A DNA stretch of 64,000 bases from Roseobacter sp. MH60115 (GTDB lineage Bacteria > Pseudomonadota > Alphaproteobacteria > Rhodobacterales > Rhodobacteraceae). The translations under genes were made by a program, and so were the position numbers. The notes beneath the pieces were generated by a model, which saw only the letters and a list, made by a program, of their open reading frames with translations, was not told the DNA's origin and did no database searches. The stretch lies in NCBI RefSeq assembly GCF_015644665.1, contig NZ_JADOBQ010000005.1, forward strand, positions 1 through 64,000, given 5' to 3'. Of the stretch, positions 8,786-18,054 are shown in pieces (the first letter of the stretch is position 1; each line of letters starts with the position of its first letter).

Positions 8786-9163
8786 ATGGAAGACCTAGTC
8801 AAACTGGGACGCGAATTCGTTCAGGCGATGCAGGATCGTCGCGGTATTTCTCATGTGGAGGACATCTATGCCGAAAACGCGGAGTCGATAGAGGCCGTTG
8901 TGCCACCGGGGAGAGATGTACGGATCGCCAAAGGGCGGGGTGCGATCAAAGCGAAACGGGAGGATTGGCTGGCAAAGCACGAGATCCACAAGTTGGACGT
9001 AGACGGGCCCTACGCCCATCCACCGAACCGGTTCGGAGTGTGCTACGAGGCCGAGGTGACGCAGAAGGCCACCGGTCGGCGAATGAACCTGCGCGAGATT
9101 GCAATTTACTCAGTTGAAGAAGGCAAGATAGTCCGGGAAGAGTTCTTCATGCTGCCGAAGTAG
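8786..9163 (+). CDS. SnoaL/NTF2-like fold protein
   Basis: 125 residues from the ATG at 8786, which is preceded by a perfect AGGAGG; an in-frame codon at 8762 lacks such a site. The pattern (helix with FVQAMQDRRGISHVEDIYAENAESIEA, a lysine-rich helix, then alternating beta strands ending in REEFFML) fits the compact cone-shaped NTF2-like/SnoaL fold. Proteins of this fold include isomerases and cyclases and many of unknown role. No catalytic residues can be named, and no partner gene adjoins it. Confidence 0.6.
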   Translation: MEDLVKLGREFVQAMQDRRGISHVEDIYAENAESIEAVVPPGRDVRIAKGRGAIKAKREDWLAKHEIHKLDVDGPYAHPPNRFGVCYEAEVTQKATGRRMNLREIAIYSVEEGKIVREEFFMLPK

Positions 9164-9274
9164 AAATAACACGCGCCTCGCTGAAGCTGGCGAAGGGAAA
9201 GAAACGTTTTAGTTTTCCCGCCCTCTTTGCGGCGCGAGGTGATGATTGCGCTGTTGCGCGCAAGTCTCAGAATC

Positions 9275-9457
9275 TCAACCTTGGTTCGCGCCACGCATTC
9301 GACGGACACTCACGCGGATCGCGCGCCAATGTGCCGCCTCATCGTCGTTACCGGCGTCTCTGAAGCGCCTCTCGCGCCGGGCAGCCTCGACTTCGGCTTT
9401 GTCGCCACGCGCGCGATATAGAGCGTGAGCAATTTCTGCGGTTTTGATGACTTCCAT
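9275..9457 (-). CDS. small conserved hypothetical protein
   Basis: 60 residues, highly charged and helical (ALYRARGDKAEVEAA, then WRAIRVSVRRMRG). A strong ribosome binding site (GGAGG, seven bases before the ATG) supports translation. Short proteins with this A-L-Y-x-A-R-G-D-K-A-E...W-R-x-I-R...M-R-G pattern occur widely in Rhodobacterales, as far as I remember, with no known function. It is a single gene transcribed opposite to its neighbours. Confidence 0.6.
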   Translation of the reverse strand: MEVIKTAEIAHALYRARGDKAEVEAARRERRFRDAGNDDEAAHWRAIRVSVRRMRGANQG

Positions 9458-10009
9458 GAAATTTCCTCCCTTGCTTCTTGGGGCGATGCAAAGCTAGAGG
9501 CGACCGGCGGAACTGATACGAACGGAATGCTACAAAGGCAACGACAAACGGAGCAGTTGACGCGCTCTCTGACCACTCAGATGGGCTTGGCCGCCATCAA
9601 CTCTATGGGATCGTCGAATCCGATCGCGGCCCCCTATACGTACTAAAAGTATACACGTTCGGTCATGATTGATCAAACCCGCAAAGGCTCCGAAGCTGTC
9701 GCGAATGAGCTAGGACCCGAGGGGCAATGCTCCTATGCCAGCGATAGCAAATCTGGAGCATGTTTGTCCCGTTGCGGAACGCATCGGGGAACAGTTGGCG
9801 GGGTTCCGAGGATAGCAAACGACGGAACCACAGCTCTTGGCGGTCGATGCTCAATGCGAAGGAGAAGATTCTTGAGCGGTTCAGTTCCATCACTACCGCG
9901 GCCATCCCTCAATCCGTACTTTGTTTCGATTTTGCTTACAGAGTATAGACAGTCGAGGGCAATCGCAGTGTCAATATCGTGTACGCAAAAACACATACAA
10001 GGTTATAGT
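9458..10009. other. intergenic stretch, no supported gene
   Basis: About 550 bases with only short, unconvincing frames on both strands (for example 9760-9948). A palindromic-looking TATACGTACTAAAAGTATAC lies at about 9636-9655. Nothing else stands out. Confidence 0.4.
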
Positions 10010-10183
10010 ATGATGCCGTCGCAGCTTCGCATGGCAAGTAAAGTACTTCGAATTGGCACAAGGGAATTGGCGGAAGCCGCTGGAGTTTCGTTTACAACGA
10101 TCAGTCGCTTTGAGACTGAGAAGGGCGGCCTTCAGCACAACAGCGCAGAAGCCCTTAGGAAAGCGCTGGAAGCTAGTCGATGA
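10010..10183 (+). CDS. XRE-family helix-turn-helix protein, short
   Basis: 57 residues. A single helix-turn-helix covers nearly the whole protein (MASKVLRIGTRELAEAAGVSFTTISRFE, then the scaffold helix ALRKALEA). This matches the common small alphaproteobacterial XRE regulators, but those usually carry 15-30 more residues after the last helix. The stop at 10181 may therefore be a truncation. No ribosome binding site is clear before the tandem ATGs. The target is unknown. Confidence 0.6.
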   Translation: MMPSQLRMASKVLRIGTRELAEAAGVSFTTISRFETEKGGLQHNSAEALRKALEASR

Positions 10184-10329
10184 ATGATCCATGAAGATGA
10201 TAGATCTCGCCGTTCAATCCGAAAGCAGTAGCTAAGGCAACGCAATATGCTCCGCACAGCACTCTGTGCCAGAGTTCCTTACTCGCTCCAGGGACATAAG
10301 CCAGCGTTCACCACTGCGGCTTGTATTAG

Positions 10330-10695
10330 TACACGGCCAAGATAGTCCGCGTAAATGACGGAGATACATTCTGGGCCAACATCGACCTTGGCTTCAATGT
10401 CACCCTGAATAATGAACCGTTGAGCCTGCATCGTGTTAATACGCCTGAGGTGTGCGGAGAGGAGAAGGAACATGGGCAGCAAATCCGCGACATACTTGCA
10501 GCTCGAATTGAGGGGCGAGAAGTCATCATCTGTACGATCCAACGTGAAGATGGCGACGAAAAGAAGGGCACGTTCCACCAATATCCTGCCAAGATTTGGG
10601 TTGGGGATAAAAACATCAATGATTGGTTTCTGGATAATGGTTATGCAGTCTTTGATGATCGCAAACAGAACATAAGCCTGATCCAGCAGCGATAG
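10330..10695 (+). pseudogene. staphylococcal-nuclease-like (thermonuclease) ORF lacking a start
   Basis: The frame opens right after a TAG at 10327 and runs 121 codons. It shows the SNase pattern: AKIVRVNDGDTF, IDLGF, then LHRVNTPEV, a helix with a lysine-free EGREV strand, and NDWFLDNGYAVF near the end. The usual catalytic arginine after the DTPE-like turn is not obvious. No ATG, GTG or good TTG lies before the DGDTF block; a TTG at 10420 would remove it. The 5' end has probably decayed. The most likely original was a short exported or phage-type nuclease. Confidence 0.55.
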
Positions 10696-10881
10696 CTGGT
10701 ACATGGGAAACGAGGAAGAATCCTCATTCAGGTTTGACGGGCCAACTGCCGCGTTTTGCGTATACGCGTCATTGTACGATGCTGGTTCAGAACTTTACTC
10801 AATATTTTGGGGCGAGCGAGCGCGAACAAGTACAACAGCATCTCGAAGAGGCGTGCCATGATAGAAACCCCCTCGTGTGGA

Positions 10882-12135
10882 TCAGAAGTAAACGGACAGG
10901 CGCATGTAGACGCGGCTGGCGTGGCTGCGGTCGGCATAGGCGGGACCGGGCATAAAGCGGCCAACACCGACCTCAAGTTTGGATGTCTTGGTTGGCCGCC
11001 AAGCACCCGCCAGGCTGATTTCAGAACCGATAAAATGCGATGCGCCAGTTGTCGCTCCCTTGATCCGGGCATCAGGCCCCAAGGTGGAACGGTTTGGCTG
11101 TACGTAGATATGGGCACCGAGATCGGCGGAGAACTTGCGCGAAGGCCGCACCCCATAGGCCAGCGTCCCCACCGAGAGGTTGGTCAATCCCGGCTGGAAC
11201 ACATAGCCATAGCGATGAAATTGGGTTTGGCCGCCATCTTTCGTTTTATTGCTGTGCAATCCGCTTTGCAGAAAGCCCGGTGTGCCGATGGCAAAACCGT
11301 AGGTGATCTGTGGGTTCCAACGGCCTGTTTCAAGTTTTTGGATGATGCGCGCGTCCACGCCGACCCCAAGTGACCGCCCATCAGCTGCATCCCCAATCAC
11401 AGTGGCCGCATTCATTTCATAAGAGATTCCAGACGATATTTGATCACCGAGATAGGCAGACAAATGTAGCCGGTGTCTGTCACCGTCATGCTCGGAGATC
11501 ACAAAGGCCCCGGCGCGCCGCTTTTCCGCAGCTCTGGACGAATGCAGCACAAGGTATGTCGCCGTCACGTCTCTCGTGCCTTGCACGGCTGCAAATTCAA
11601 ACGCCGCATTTCCCTGTTTTGAGGCGTAGTGCACCCCGTCCACGGATGCATCTGCCACCCATTTGTGCGGATCAGAAAACCGCAACCGACCGATGCTGAT
11701 CTGACCGGTGGCGCTGGTGGGAAAGGAGAGCAGTGCTTCTTTCACATTGGATTGCATGATCCGGCCATAGGACCGCCGGTGCGTCCGCTTGTCCCGCATG
11801 TCGAACTCTGCATGCAGGAAGCCTGTGATCCCTTGTCCCAGATCGGCGCGGGCAGCAAATCCAAGATAGGCGGCGAATTCATCCTTCCGGTCGCTCACCG
11901 CGTCATCGCGCTTGATGTCGCACTCCCCAAGGAACCGCAGGTGGCTGTAGGCGGAGATGCGCAGCCAATCCGTGATGACCCGCTTCGTTTTCTTTCTCTT
12001 GGTGATGTCAAAGACGACCGGTGCTTGCGGAATGTCTTTGCTGCCCGCTAACGCTTCGGTGGACCCCGTTGCTACCAAGATAGAGCAGGCGATCGCCACA
12101 GCGACACCTTGCCTGATTTGTGTAATCGTTACCAT
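10882..12135 (-). CDS. alginate-export-like outer-membrane beta-barrel protein
   Basis: 417 residues from the ATG at 12135, which begins a Sec signal peptide (hydrophobic to about residue 25, cut near ALAG). Upstream in-frame codons would bury the signal. The mature part is built of alternating strands and turns, contains the family-like block GRLRFSDPHKWVADASVDGVHY and ends in an aromatic residue (RLSVYF), the signature of outer-membrane barrels. It best fits the alginate export (AlgE-like) family that lets anionic polysaccharide cross the outer membrane. It lies in line with the acetylation genes at 12719-17055 but is separated from them by IS debris. Confidence 0.75.
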   Translation of the reverse strand: MVTITQIRQGVAVAIACSILVATGSTEALAGSKDIPQAPVVFDITKRKKTKRVITDWLRISAYSHLRFLGECDIKRDDAVSDRKDEFAAYLGFAARADLGQGITGFLHAEFDMRDKRTHRRSYGRIMQSNVKEALLSFPTSATGQISIGRLRFSDPHKWVADASVDGVHYASKQGNAAFEFAAVQGTRDVTATYLVLHSSRAAEKRRAGAFVISEHDGDRHRLHLSAYLGDQISSGISYEMNAATVIGDAADGRSLGVGVDARIIQKLETGRWNPQITYGFAIGTPGFLQSGLHSNKTKDGGQTQFHRYGYVFQPGLTNLSVGTLAYGVRPSRKFSADLGAHIYVQPNRSTLGPDARIKGATTGASHFIGSEISLAGAWRPTKTSKLEVGVGRFMPGPAYADRSHASRVYMRLSVYF

Positions 12136-12372
12136 AAAACCGCTCTCGCACTGACTGTGTGGGAAGAGGATTACGGTACAAGAGAGCTTGCGAGCAGGCC
12201 TGCAAAGGGACACCGGAGGCAAAACCTGGGTAGATGCAATATACTTAGGTATACCTTTTCAGACCAAGACCCTGGTCAGAATGCAAAACGTTGCCAATCA
12301 ATCTGCCACCTCCATCTGACCCTCTTCCACAGAAGTGGTCCGGCAGTATGGTCAGGAAACGGGGGGCCAAAT

Positions 12373-12558
12373 ATGGACATCAAACGACACAAGCCAGAAG
12401 AGGCCGTTACTAAGCAACGGCAGGTTGCGGTGGTGCGCGGGCAAGGAATCCCGCGTGGGATGCCATCCGGCAGGCGCAGATAACCCAGCAGACATTCTAT
12501 CGCTGGTGCAAGCGGTATGGCAGACTGGGTTCCCAAAGCGACCAGGCAGTCAAACTTA
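12373..12558 (+). pseudogene. IS3-family orfA remnant (second element family)
   Basis: An orfA-like start (MDIKRHKPEEAVTKQRQV) is followed by a frameshift near 12470 and then ITQQTFYRWCKRYG, the second half of the IS3 orfA helix-turn-helix. The matching orfB is absent. The KRHKPEE type differs from the family at 3700 and 17585, so a second IS3 lineage has visited the region. The fragment sits between the polysaccharide acetylation genes and the outer-membrane barrel gene. Confidence 0.8.
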
Positions 12559-12718
12559 AAAATAACGTACCAACACTCGGTTTGACTATCGCAACCGGTG
12601 GCTTCGGTTCATGCATTTGCCCACCGAAGGCAAAGTGCAAATGCCATTGTACCGCCGACCACCCGACAAGCGCGCCAGTTGATCGCCAGTTGCGAAGTTA
12701 CCTACAGATTTTGTCCAA

Positions 12719-14038
12719 TTACTTCGAAGGGGTGATCGAACGATGGGCTTCCAACCGCAAGTCCTCAAGAGATGCACCGGATTTCACGTCAACTTCAATG
12801 GACAGGATATCGCTGCTGAATCCTGTCAACGAGGCGGCAAGTGTGTCTCCGCGAAGGCCGGTTGGCACACGATCACGACGGCGCAACTTGATGGTTTTGG
12901 TGGCGCCGCTTGCCAGTTCCACACGCACTCTGAGGTCGATCGGATCGGTGTTCCCGGAACGGATTATCAACAGGTCGGGTTGTACCGCACCGAATTCAAG
13001 CTGTGCGTCGCCTTGCGTGGAGGCGACAAGCGTGCCGGGCGTTTTCTCGGCCGTCCGCAGTGCCCCCAACAACTGGCGCAGGTTGCTTGCAGCATTGAAG
13101 CTCTCGGAATACGGCACCTCCCAGACCACAAGGCTCGGCTCACGGTCCAACCCACCGTTCAGAACAAAGCCTTCAATGACCCCAATCATGCCAGTACCCG
13201 TCGCAGACAGGTTCTCGACTTCCCGATCCAATGCCCACGCCAGCGCGTCCCCAACCCGGTAAAGGTCAGTCTTGTATCGATTGGAGAAACTTGTCCCTAG
13301 CAGCACCACAGGCGCAGAGTCTGCGGACGCCCCCAGCAAGTCGCCCCCGCGGCTGGGGAAGTCTGAAAGCGCAAAAGTTTCTCGCGGCAAATCTGCCTTA
13401 CACACTTGCCGAACGATGGCGGCAAGAGATCCTTTTTCCTCTTCTGTGTCGGGCCCGATGGTTGGGGCGCTAGCCACTTGGATGTCGAGCGCAGGATGTG
13501 CGGCAGCAACCTCTGCACTCAACGCCTGCATACTGAACGCAGCCCCTATCGCGGACCAATGGGTGTCACGTTTGAAATAGTAATTCTGGCGCACGGCATC
13601 TGAGCTTGTCGCGACCGCAACTAGATCGGGAACGATAGCACCCGTGCTACGCAGCTGAGCGATCATCGCTTCAAAACTGGCGCGCGCTGCAGCGACGTCA
13701 TGTGCGCCCTTTCCGACTGTCGCATCCACGACGTCTTGGCCTGCAACAATACTGCGTGGCGGTGCGACCACAATCGCAAGGGGCACGCGCCGTTCGGCAA
13801 ACGCATCCACGATGCCTTGAACCAAGGCGAGATTGCTCTCCTTCATCTCGTACTCTTCCGAGAGCATTTCGTCCGTGAAGATCCACCCGGTCTCTGTGCT
13901 GGAATGAATGGGCGCAAGGCGCGCGTACTTGCTTGGCAACGCGTCTGAATCAAGAAGCGCATCGCAATAAGGCGTTGCAAAAGCCGCAAAGGGGAACGCG
14001 AGGCAAGTCAAGGCGATGCGGAGAGCTTTGAAAATCAT
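12719..14038 (-). CDS. AlgX-like SGNH polysaccharide O-acetyltransferase
   Basis: 439 residues. A signal peptide is followed by an SGNH-like domain with the DTHW motif (Asp158, His160) and the nucleophile in LLGTSFS (Ser250). These are the three catalytic residues of the AlgJ/AlgX family, which moves acetyl groups onto alginate in the periplasm. About 130 residues after the SGNH domain form beta strands and could be a carbohydrate-binding module, as in AlgX. Its start overlaps the stop of the upstream AlgJ-like gene by four bases (ATGA), showing translational coupling. It is the last gene of the acetylation set before IS debris. Confidence 0.82.
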   Translation of the reverse strand: MIFKALRIALTCLAFPFAAFATPYCDALLDSDALPSKYARLAPIHSSTETGWIFTDEMLSEEYEMKESNLALVQGIVDAFAERRVPLAIVVAPPRSIVAGQDVVDATVGKGAHDVAAARASFEAMIAQLRSTGAIVPDLVAVATSSDAVRQNYYFKRDTHWSAIGAAFSMQALSAEVAAAHPALDIQVASAPTIGPDTEEEKGSLAAIVRQVCKADLPRETFALSDFPSRGGDLLGASADSAPVVLLGTSFSNRYKTDLYRVGDALAWALDREVENLSATGTGMIGVIEGFVLNGGLDREPSLVVWEVPYSESFNAASNLRQLLGALRTAEKTPGTLVASTQGDAQLEFGAVQPDLLIIRSGNTDPIDLRVRVELASGATKTIKLRRRDRVPTGLRGDTLAASLTGFSSDILSIEVDVKSGASLEDLRLEAHRSITPSK

Positions 14039-15066
14039 GGGAAAGTCCTTAGATTGATGTAGCGCTCTGGGATTTCCCAGATCACGGTTTTCACGGAGGT
14101 AGAGGCCAGGGACCGGGACGCGAGGAACCGGCGCATGGGAACGAATGGGCCCTGTCCTTCTTCGGCAAGGTTCAAAATATCTTGGCCAAAGGCGGATTTT
14201 AGGAAGCCTTCGAAATGAAGATCGTCGCGGGCTGAAAAGCTGGTTCCGACAAGCGCGATTTGGATTTTGGGATCGCCCAAGAGGCCAAGCTCACTAGAGG
14301 TCGAAACGGTTTCAAAAACGGGAATGGTCTCCAACATGGGGCCGACAAAAGGTTGAAATGGACCCGTTTGTGCAAAGACCGTGAGGTCGCCCTCAAGCAA
14401 AGCTTCACCCACCTTTTGCGTCTGGAACACACCGTCCCGTCTCATGATTTCGGGCAGGTGCGCCGCAAGCACTTGCGCCACGGCTTGTGACCCTGTTGGA
14501 GACCAATGGGTGTCTGTGCGTAGGAACGCAGCCTCTCCAAGATCAGACAGGGTTTTCCGCATATCGATTGCAGGCAAACCCAGTTCCGTCAAAACACTGA
14601 GAGCGCCGTCGAACCGAGTTTGCAAAGCAAGGTCGCGTGGGAATCTATGCATTGCGGCCATCACGCGCGCTTTATCCGGTATGATGACCGGGATGAGCGC
14701 GACGCCATTTGCCGCCAAAAGATCGCGTATTTCTGAAACCTCAGCGCGAAAATCGGTCGCGTCCTCACCTGCCCCGAACTCCTCAAGCGTGAAGAGCCAA
14801 CCGTCCTGTCCGACCAACGCGCCATGGTTCGCTTCGCCGAAGGCTGCCAACCGAAGCGCTGTCCAGCTGTGAAGCGCCAGCTCTTTGAATGGCATTGCAA
14901 CGTCGAACCGGTCCTCGTAGGTGCGCTGGTAGAGGCCGTCGAAAGTATCCCGGAACGCACCCCGCGGGTCGGCTTCACGCACTGCATTTGCACCGGAAAA
15001 GATGACAAAGGCGGAGGTCAGTATTGGCAGCGCAAGCTGCGGAAAGATGTTTCGATACAATTGCAT
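14035..15066 (-). CDS. AlgJ-like SGNH O-acetyltransferase
   Basis: 343 residues with an N-terminal hydrophobic anchor (about 8-27) and an exported SGNH-like domain. The DTHWS motif gives Asp185 and His187; the nucleophile is Ser276 in LVGTSFS. All three match active AlgJ/AlgX proteins. It lacks the extra C-terminal domain of the next gene, so the two are paralogues with different roles, as AlgJ and AlgX are in Pseudomonas. It lies nine bases downstream of the AlgI-like gene and overlaps the AlgX-like gene, so all are co-transcribed. Confidence 0.85.
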   Translation of the reverse strand: MQLYRNIFPQLALPILTSAFVIFSGANAVREADPRGAFRDTFDGLYQRTYEDRFDVAMPFKELALHSWTALRLAAFGEANHGALVGQDGWLFTLEEFGAGEDATDFRAEVSEIRDLLAANGVALIPVIIPDKARVMAAMHRFPRDLALQTRFDGALSVLTELGLPAIDMRKTLSDLGEAAFLRTDTHWSPTGSQAVAQVLAAHLPEIMRRDGVFQTQKVGEALLEGDLTVFAQTGPFQPFVGPMLETIPVFETVSTSSELGLLGDPKIQIALVGTSFSARDDLHFEGFLKSAFGQDILNLAEEGQGPFVPMRRFLASRSLASTSVKTVIWEIPERYINLRTFP

Positions 15067-15075
15067 AGCGGGACC

Positions 15076-16464
15076 TCAGAACTGGAAATAGAGAAAGGGG
15101 CTGTCACTGCGCGCATGCATGAGCGAGAAGCTGGCCACAAACAGAAAGCAGGAAGCGCCGATTGAGATGCTTTGCGGAACGCGCACCCCGCGAAGACTTG
15201 GCAGAGGTGCGACCAGAGCCGTTCCCAGCGCCAGAAAAGCAAGCTCCGTCGATTGGGTTGAAACAATAGTCTCGGCACGAAGCCCCAGTCCATTCAGCCC
15301 GAGCATTCCGGCATAGATGGACATCGCTTGCGACAGGCTCTCTGCCCGAAATACGACCCACCCGATCAGGACCAAGACCATGGTAACAGGCCAGGCGAAG
15401 GCACCGGGAATGATCTGGCGTTTGCCCTTAATACCCAGCGCCCGTTCCAGTGCCATAAGGCCGCCGTGCCACGCGCCCCAAACAACAAACGTCCAGTTGG
15501 CACCATGCCAGATTCCCCCCAACAACATTGTCAGGACCAAGTTCCGAAGAGTCTTTGTCGTCCCGGCGCGGTTACCGCCCAACGGCACGTAAACATAGTC
15601 ACGCAGCCAGTTCGATAAGCTGATATGCCAACGTTGCCAGAATTCCGTGATCGATCTTGCGTGATAAGGTTTGTTGAAGTTCTCGACAAAGCGAAAACCC
15701 ATCATCAAGCCCAAACCAACGGCCATTGCAGAATACCCTGCAAAATCAAAGAACAGCTGGATGGCATAGGAAATAGCGGCAAGCCATGCCTCTGCCAGCG
15801 TCGGATCGGAAAGTGCAAACAAGCGATCCGCCAGTGGGGCGACACTGTCCGCGATGATCAGCTTCATTGCCAACCCGAGAATGAAGCGCTGCAGCCCCTC
15901 GTTGAAGATACGCAGGCTTTTCTCCCGCTGGCGAAACTGACCGGCCAGATCTTTGTAACGCAGGATCGGTCCCGCAATGAGCTGTGGAAACAACGTCATG
16001 AAAGCGAGGTAGTCGACGATATTCCTCGCCTCAGGGACGTCTCGGCGCGTGACGTCCAAAATGTAGCTAATGCTTTGGAAGGTCAGAAAGCTGATGCCGA
16101 TGGGCAGCAGAACTTCCCAGGTGGGGACGCCCTCGACGCCCAAGGCCAACCCTGCCTGTGCAAGGTTTGAGGTTATGAAAAACGTGTATTTGAAATAGCA
16201 TAACAGTAAGATGTTAACGCTTACCCCAAGAACGACCCAACCGCGTTGACGGCTGGGAGATGTGCGTAGCGCTGACCGGGCCACCAGGAAGCTGAGCAGC
16301 GCCATTCCGAGCACAACAATCAGGTAGGATAGTTTCCACCAGCCGTAGAAGACACAGCTCCCAAAGAGGATGACAGCGGATTGCCACCGGTTGGGCGCCA
16401 GATGGTAGACCACCAGAAACACCGGCAGAAACGCAAACAAAAAGATGGGTGAGGAGAACAACAT
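15076..16464 (-). CDS. AlgI-type MBOAT acyltransferase
   Basis: 462 residues, a polytopic inner-membrane protein of the MBOAT family. Both conserved histidines are present: His280 in RWHISLSNW and the putative catalytic His320 in GGIWHGANWTF. In alginate systems AlgI carries acetyl groups across the inner membrane to AlgJ and AlgX. Family length and topology (about 11-12 helices) are normal. It sits between the AlgF-like gene (nine bases upstream) and the AlgJ-like gene (nine bases downstream). The substrate need not be alginate; other acetylated polymers use the same machinery. Confidence 0.92.
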   Translation of the reverse strand: MLFSSPIFLFAFLPVFLVVYHLAPNRWQSAVILFGSCVFYGWWKLSYLIVVLGMALLSFLVARSALRTSPSRQRGWVVLGVSVNILLLCYFKYTFFITSNLAQAGLALGVEGVPTWEVLLPIGISFLTFQSISYILDVTRRDVPEARNIVDYLAFMTLFPQLIAGPILRYKDLAGQFRQREKSLRIFNEGLQRFILGLAMKLIIADSVAPLADRLFALSDPTLAEAWLAAISYAIQLFFDFAGYSAMAVGLGLMMGFRFVENFNKPYHARSITEFWQRWHISLSNWLRDYVYVPLGGNRAGTTKTLRNLVLTMLLGGIWHGANWTFVVWGAWHGGLMALERALGIKGKRQIIPGAFAWPVTMVLVLIGWVVFRAESLSQAMSIYAGMLGLNGLGLRAETIVSTQSTELAFLALGTALVAPLPSLRGVRVPQSISIGASCFLFVASFSLMHARSDSPFLYFQF

Positions 16465-16473
16465 CGGCCCGGC

Positions 16474-17055
16474 TCAGTTCGCGGACACGACGGGTGCAAA
16501 TTTGTTTTCTATCAGTGTGACTGTATCACCGACCACAACAAAGGTGAGGTTTTGTCCGCGACGAAGGGATAGATCAAAAGTGGCGAGCGGCCCGGCGTCG
16601 GTGACAACCGAGAGCTCTGCCTGAACCGGGTTAACGCCGCGTGACCGGGCCTGGCCTGCTGTTGTCGCCCCTATCACTTCAGTTTCGTTTGCGCTTACAA
16701 TCAAACGCGCCGGGGTACTGTCCGCATTCAAAAGGACCAGATGAACTTTAGTTGCGTCGTCCCGAGGAGGCTCCGGAATGATTTGATCTCCGATGAGCGA
16801 GTAAAATCGACCGGCTTCCGCGCCATCGAGAACAGCGTTTGAGACCGGGACGTATTCGCGCGTGTTACTGACTTCCGCATCGAAATCTGCACCAAAAGCT
16901 TTGGCGGACACAGTTGGGGCAAGCCAACGGATAAAGACCGCATCCTCAGGCAACCTAGCCCCGTAGAGAGCATCTTCAGCATTGGCAGAACCAGGAAGCG
17001 GAAGCATCAGTGTAAATGCTGCAGCGCAGGAGGTAATGAGCAAATTGATATTCAT
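16474..17055 (-). CDS. AlgF-like periplasmic acetylation protein
   Basis: 193 residues with a clear signal peptide (cut near ANA-ED). The rest is beta-rich and has the AlgF-like opening LYGARLPEDAVFIRWLA and a closing region around FDLSLRRGQNLTFVVVGD. AlgF is a periplasmic partner needed for alginate acetylation in Pseudomonas. As the first gene of the minus-strand set AlgF-AlgI-AlgJ-AlgX, it places the promoter in 17056-17300. The family assignment rests on this pattern and on the neighbours. Confidence 0.8.
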   Translation of the reverse strand: MNINLLITSCAAAFTLMLPLPGSANAEDALYGARLPEDAVFIRWLAPTVSAKAFGADFDAEVSNTREYVPVSNAVLDGAEAGRFYSLIGDQIIPEPPRDDATKVHLVLLNADSTPARLIVSANETEVIGATTAGQARSRGVNPVQAELSVVTDAGPLATFDLSLRRGQNLTFVVVGDTVTLIENKFAPVVSAN

Positions 17056-17584
17056 GGCATGTCCTTTCGAATGCCATAAATGTGTCAGTTATGGTTATGG
17101 ATTGCGAAGGTGCAGGAGTAGGTTTTCGCTATCCCTAAGGATAGGCGCAGCACCAAAGGCGTATTTGCACCTGCAGCGCACTTTCGCTTCTCATCGCATA
17201 CATACAACCATATGATTTTGTTGTATTTTTTAACTGCATCGGTTCTTGAAATGCCCTTTGGCGTGACGAACCCAAATTCTGCCGAGTATGTACGCATTTC
17301 AATCTGCTTTTTCTGATACCCGATGAAAAAAATGCGCCGCGCCTGCCCATGATGGACGCGCGGTTTAGCCGCTTGTCCGTAGAATTGCTAAGCGGTCGAA
17401 TGGCCGGTTGCCTTCGCTGTGCAGCTAAGATCGCCAACTTTGATTAACGACCGGTTTGGGCCGTCCACGGCAATAGTCACCGGGGTATGTATGTCATTGC
17501 TGCGTCATATCCGAGGTCGGCTGTGAACTCATAGAGCCAAGTGCTACGTACAGGACGAAAGTCTGGTACTCGAGGGTGGCAAAG
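17056..17584. other. intergenic stretch before the acetylation genes
   Basis: About 530 bases without a supported gene. It must contain the promoter of the minus-strand acetylation set. A weak inverted repeat (CCGCTT and AAGCGG, 15 bases apart) occurs at about 17368-17396. The rest shows nothing recognisable. Confidence 0.4.
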
Positions 17585-18054
17585 CGGGTGCCCAGCCCCA
17601 TTTTCATTGGCGATTTTTGAGTACGGTTTCTGGCAGTGGCGGGCGCATGTTTAGGACTTGATGCGGTCGGACACGATTGTACTGTCTGGCCCAGGTATTG
17701 ATGACGATCTGCGCCTGTTTGGTGGTGTGGAACCATTCGGCATTCAGGACTTCGCGGCGCAAAGTTCCGTCGAAACGCTCGTTGTAACCGTTCTCTTTCT
17801 GCAGCGCCTTCAGATCGGCCATCTCCGATCGCCTGCCGGGCAATGCATGCCACCAAACCGCTTGCGTCAAATGTAACAGGTCACATCACTGACGCCAGCC
17901 GCTCGGCACGCCGTCGCAACGTCGGATACTGATGCTAGGCTCAGCAAATTCTCGCGAAGAAGCCTCAGAATATCCTCCATCCGAATACCGTTTCCGCACC
18001 ATCAATCTCGTTTCCAAAACTAAGCCAACTCCGGCACAGTTTTAGCGGGCCAAG
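17585..18054 (-). mobile_element. internally deleted IS3-family element
   Basis: Read on the minus strand, the element starts near 18054 (TTGGCCCGCTAAAAC) and enters orfA. It passes a nonsense codon, reaches the end of orfA (MADLKALQKEN) and jumps directly to the last third of orfB (GYNERFDGTLRREVLNAEWF ... RPHQVLNM), with a stop at 17604. The catalytic core of the transposase is missing, so this copy of about 470 bases could only move with help from a complete relative. Its orfB tail matches the relic at 3700-4398 and its left end matches 6902-6999. Confidence 0.85.

Noticed and set aside
10882-17055. A complete alginate biosynthesis locus
   Set aside because: Only acetylation and export-like genes are present; no polymerase, sugar-nucleotide dehydrogenase, epimerase or lyase could be found.
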